DNA from: Pisaster brevispinus
Taxonomy: Eukaryota > Echinodermata > Asteroidea > Forcipulatida > Asteriidae
Direction: 5' to 3'
Length of the DNA: 64,000 nucleotides
NCBI GenBank assembly: GCA_023634235.1
Contig: JAMKCF010000007.1
Span: 20,218,592 to 20,282,591 of the forward strand
The notes below the pieces were generated by a model. The model made no database searches. It was not told where the DNA came from and worked only from the letters and a program-made list of their open reading frames with translations. This document shows, one piece after another, positions 39,101-64,000 of this stretch. Positions within the stretch are counted from its first letter, which is position 1. The number at the start of each line of letters is the position of its first letter. A program made the translations under genes and the position numbers.

Positions 39101-39314
39101 TTTGAAGAGCGATTTTGCAGAGCTTGAGAAGGAATTTTTGCGTGGTGGACGGGATAAAATACAGAAAGATAGACCTAGCTCTTCCAATGTAAACGATATT
39201 ACGTTTGTATCAGCATGTAGTGATTTTGACTCCGGGGAGCTTGGACTATGGTGGGATAATACCGGGGAGTTAAACAGCTCTCTGGTCTCAGGGACAGATC
39301 AAGACAAGGATTGA
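35793..39314 (+). CDS. Unidentified 961-residue coiled-coil protein (4 coding exons)
   Basis: Exons 35793-36119, 36402-36551, 36760-36851 and 36998-39314 join in frame (phases 0, 0, 2) with GT-AG sites. Residues 1-75 are basic and low in complexity. Residues about 85-150 look globular (DLTLCLATDGRCVVLVEYQR, then QVWDRLGRKNVTFQGYYD). From about residue 190 the chain is mostly heptad-type coiled coil, broken by a Ser/Gly-rich linker near 340-400, and it ends in an acidic non-coil tail with WWDNTG. Nearly all of the coil is one 2.3-kb exon. There is no signal peptide, and the hydrophobic start of the long open frame at 36846 is intron sequence. Such proteins are usually cytoskeletal or scaffold proteins. 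It lies head-to-head with the minus-strand gene and 1.5 kb upstream of SPAG17 on the same strand. Product and partners are unknown. Confidence 0.85.
36402..36551 (+). CDS. Coiled-coil gene, exon 2
   Basis: 50 codons after acceptor TTTCAG (IYIQDGGQVWDRLGRK to SPLKNK), with donor AAA|GTAAGT and phase 0. It continues the globular N-terminal segment. Confidence 0.8.
36760..36851 (+). CDS. Coiled-coil gene, exon 3
   Basis: Acceptor CCCACAG, then NGYYDNSTRSPSGGK to LLEQHC, and donor TGTGG|GTAAGC leaving phase 2. It is joined to exon 4 through a GGG codon. Confidence 0.75.
36998..39314 (+). CDS. Coiled-coil gene, exon 4 (terminal)
   Basis: Acceptor TTTCTCTTAG, then ITFESELTELEAAFGR and an uninterrupted frame of 771 codons to TGA at 39312-39314. 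It is dominated by Glu/Lys/Arg/Leu heptads (for example RLRKVYENMEDEVEKYGEEN). Confidence 0.9.
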
Positions 39315-39614
39315 GACAGTTATCTGATTGTCTACGAGTTTACTCATTGTGAGCATGTCAGATTTTGTTCTTACTGTAAGATGACCTCCCTGATAATAAG
39401 CCGAGCGACTAATGAACCGCATGGCTCAAGAAAGATACACAATTTATAACTCCCAGTTCTAAGGCATGTATAAAGGGGGAAACATGAGCTAGTTTATTGC
39501 ATGACATAACATTTACTGTGGGAATTAACATCAAGGGAGAAGTTTCCTAACATGTCTTCATATTATCTGGGAAAAACTAATATAAATAATGTAAAGTTGT
39601 TTTTCGTTTGTTAC

Positions 39615-39620
39615 ATTAAA
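39615..39620 (+). terminator. Probable polyadenylation signal of the coiled-coil gene
   Basis: ATTAAA, about 300 bases past the stop codon, followed by a GT-rich run (GTGTTGTGTG, then GTTGGTTTGTTG) typical of a downstream element. No AATAAA is closer. Confidence 0.45.
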
Positions 39621-39692
39621 ATAAGTGTTGTGTGAAAACTTGTTGGTTTGTTGCTGGACGGGTTGTTGCATGAAACAACCTAATCCAACATT

Positions 39693-39812
39693 GCCTTTAC
39701 TGTGTCCATCTTGCTTTGAATTACCTAAAATCTTTCAGCTGTGAATAATTTATCCTTTACTGTGTCCATCTTGCTTTGAATTACCTACAATCTTTCAGCT
39801 GTGAATAATTTA
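39693..39812. repeat. Two tandem 60-bp units
   Basis: The unit starting CCTTTACTGTGTCCATC at 39694 repeats at 39754 with a period of exactly 60 and only one or two differences (CCTAAAATC versus CCTACAATC). It lies just past the predicted transcript end. Confidence 0.9.
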
Positions 39813-40098
39813 AAGTAAGAAACAGCTTTATTCTTCTTCTTTTTCGAGCGGTGTCTTTTGTCAATATTGTTACGACAGAGTTGTCCCACATGTCGATATT
39901 TCATATGTTGTCACAAACTCAGTGTCCCTTCTTAGTGAGTCCACATAAGTTAGGTGAACTCAACCTCTTTGTGCTTGATCTTTGTCAATATTGTCTGGAT
40001 GAATTATGCAGTTAAAATTAAAGGAACGAAAAAAAGAAGTTCATGTTGCTCCTCGAAACAGAAAACAAACAACTTCAACGTACTATAGCATTAATAAA

Positions 40099-40440
40099 CA
40101 TTCATAAATACCCCAGACAGTTTCGCTGATCTGATTGGTCGAGAGCACGTCACGTGGGGTGTTTAAACGGACGATATAACACCGGCTAGAAGTGTTTAAA
40201 CACGGCTGGCTTCGCGTGTTGGGCGCACAAGCTCACGGTACCCCAATTTAATTACGCGGAACGCAATATAATATAGTTATTAGTACCAGCGCGTAATCTA
40301 TTTTTACACGCGCGTTAACACAACCCAACGCGCACCAAACATAACTTTTAAAAAGTTTTTAAAAATGTACAAAATGTACAGATTGTCACAGATTGTCTAT
40401 AACATTTTTTCGCTTTTTAACAAAAGGGCATTTATGAATG
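40099..40440. mobile_element. MITE-like element, about 340 bp
   Basis: The left end CATTCATAAATACCC (40099-40113) is matched by the inverted right end GGGCATTTATGAATG (40426-40440), with one mismatch in 15. The interior is GC-rich at its left and contains repeated GTTTAAAC words and many CGCG words. No coding capacity is visible. A clear target duplication is not visible. Confidence 0.45.
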
Positions 40441-40507
40441 GGAATAAAAGAGTAGTGACTCGTTCTTAAACGGCCGTTTAAGAACTCGTCGCCACTCTTT
40501 TATTCCC
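40440..40507. repeat. 68-bp near-perfect palindrome
   Basis: Centred on CGGCCG at 40473/40474. Arms GGGAATAAAAGAGT..., with TTCTTAAACGG next to the centre, mirror each other with about four mismatches and no spacer. It could extrude as a cruciform. It abuts the right end of the MITE-like element. Confidence 0.85.
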
Positions 40508-40584
40508 TTAATAACACAACAACTAAAACTATTATTATTATTTGTTCCCACCTCGGGCATACTGAGTGTTAATCTACTCAGCTG

Positions 40585-40821
40585 TTGTTTACACATGTGA
40601 AAGAAAAAGAACACAAACACTTTGAGACGCGGCGCGTGTGAGAAAAGTACGGGCTATGGAAAAATAACGGTCACAATAAATAGCGCCCTCTGCTGTTCTA
40701 CATACATTATTTCCTAGCAACACAAGTACAACAAGATGGCCGCTTATGTGAAGCTTGTGGAACCCTGCCATTGAAAATAACTGATTATATGCAATCGTAT
40801 CGTTAATCTTCCGTTTTTAAA
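40585..40821 (+). promoter_or_regulatory. SPAG17 promoter with cilia-type motifs
   Basis: The Fox site TTGTTTAC (40585-40592) and an RFX half-site AGCAAC (40716-40721) fit FOXJ1/RFX control of motile-cilium genes, a known pattern for this class. A CTCF-like word (40683-40696, minus strand, 13 of 14 positions) and a YY1-type ACAAGATGGCCGC (40731-40743) lie near the likely start of transcription. Two further RFX half-site-like words (TTGCCTGG, GTTGCTAC) lie just inside intron 1 at 40934-40948. Confidence 0.5.
40736..40774 (+). promoter_or_regulatory. Possible upstream ORF before SPAG17
   Basis: ATG within the YY1-type motif opens 12 codons (MAAYVKLVEPCH) and ends 47 bases before the SPAG17 start codon. 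It matters only if transcription begins upstream of it, which the sequence cannot show. Confidence 0.35.
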
Positions 40822-63576
<22,755 letters not shown>

Positions 63577-64000
63577 GTAGGAACGTTAACACATTCAAGA
63601 ATTGATTTGGAATGGGAGGACAATTCTTTTCCAATCTTCCAAAGTGTTGGAATTCAAAATGAAGTAGTCCCAAAAGAGAACGCCTCAAGGAAGTGCCCTG
63701 AACAGCCACTGACATTACTGATGTCTCCTGTTCCGTGTAACTCATTGCAGTAAATTCAGCTTGGCTTGGACTGGACTTCATGTACATTGTATTACTTAAA
63801 ACGTCCTGTGGAAAATCTTTTAATTGTATTCTTTAATTATTTCATGTTTGTCATTTTACAATAGTCTGTACAAGTATCGCGCCTATTCTAACAGAGGGAC
63901 CCGATAAAGTTCACAAGTTTGTTTCCACACATTGGAAATGTACTTGGGACCAATTGAATACACGCAGGACTTTCACGGTCTTTCTTGCCTTTGTTTAAAT
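63577..64000 (+). other. SPAG17 intron 37 or 3' UTR
   Basis: Bases after 63576 are either intron (GTAGGA donor) or, if read through, 3' UTR after a stop at 63602-63604. No AATAAA is seen before the edge. A diverged dispersed repeat occupies 63896-63981. Confidence 0.5.
63896..63981 (+). repeat. Dispersed repeat, second copy
   Basis: GGGACCCGATAAAGTTCACA, GTTTGTTTCC, TGTACTTGGGACCA and CGCAGGACTTTCACGGTCT follow the same order as the copy at 52067-52176, with a deletion in the central palindrome. Confidence 0.6.

Noticed and set aside
38672..39187. Long Ser-rich minus-strand frame
   Set aside because: Antisense shadow of the coiled-coil exon. Ser/Leu-rich antisense frames are expected opposite Glu/Lys/Arg codons.

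Overview
The window is animal nuclear DNA from a marine invertebrate, most likely an echinoderm. The basis is one large intron-rich gene homologous to vertebrate SPAG17, AT-rich introns with many TACATGTA-type palindromes, tRNA-derived SINEs and numerous short inverted-repeat transposons. The phylum is an inference from overall character, not a search result. There is no bacterial operon structure, CRISPR array or virus.

Layout. (1) Bases 1-34405 contain no gene I recognise. I read them as the first intron of a minus-strand gene whose 25-codon first coding exon is at 34406-34480 (strong start context, GTAAGG donor). The stretch holds SINEs, a foldback MITE nested in a SINE, an 880-bp PIF/Harbinger-like element with a decayed Myb/SANT-like gene, a 216/222-bp tandem duplication, and several segments that look like developmental enhancers by composition only. 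(2) Bases 34481-35792 form a GC-richer divergent promoter with an ETS site and a foldback element. (3) Bases 35793-39314 carry a plus-strand four-exon gene for a 961-residue coiled-coil protein that I cannot name. (4) Bases 39315-40821 are intergenic: a tandem 60-mer, a MITE-like element, a 68-bp palindrome, and a promoter with Fox, RFX-half, CTCF-like and YY1 motifs. (5) Bases 40822-63576 carry the SPAG17 homologue, reconstructed as 37 coding exons (about 2421 residues) with continuous splice phases. Its true 3' end may lie beyond the right edge.

Biology. SPAG17 (Chlamydomonas PF6) is a scaffold of the C1a projection of the central-pair apparatus of motile cilia and sperm flagella. The upstream coiled-coil gene faces the same way but has its own promoter, and nothing in the sequence proves a ciliary role for it. 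The most striking feature is a U12-type AT-AC intron (63104-63438) near the SPAG17 3' end. Its donor, branch site and AC acceptor are all readable, and joining across it restores a reading frame that follows the vertebrate protein. Several SPAG17 introns carry MITEs, a SINE or tandem repeats.
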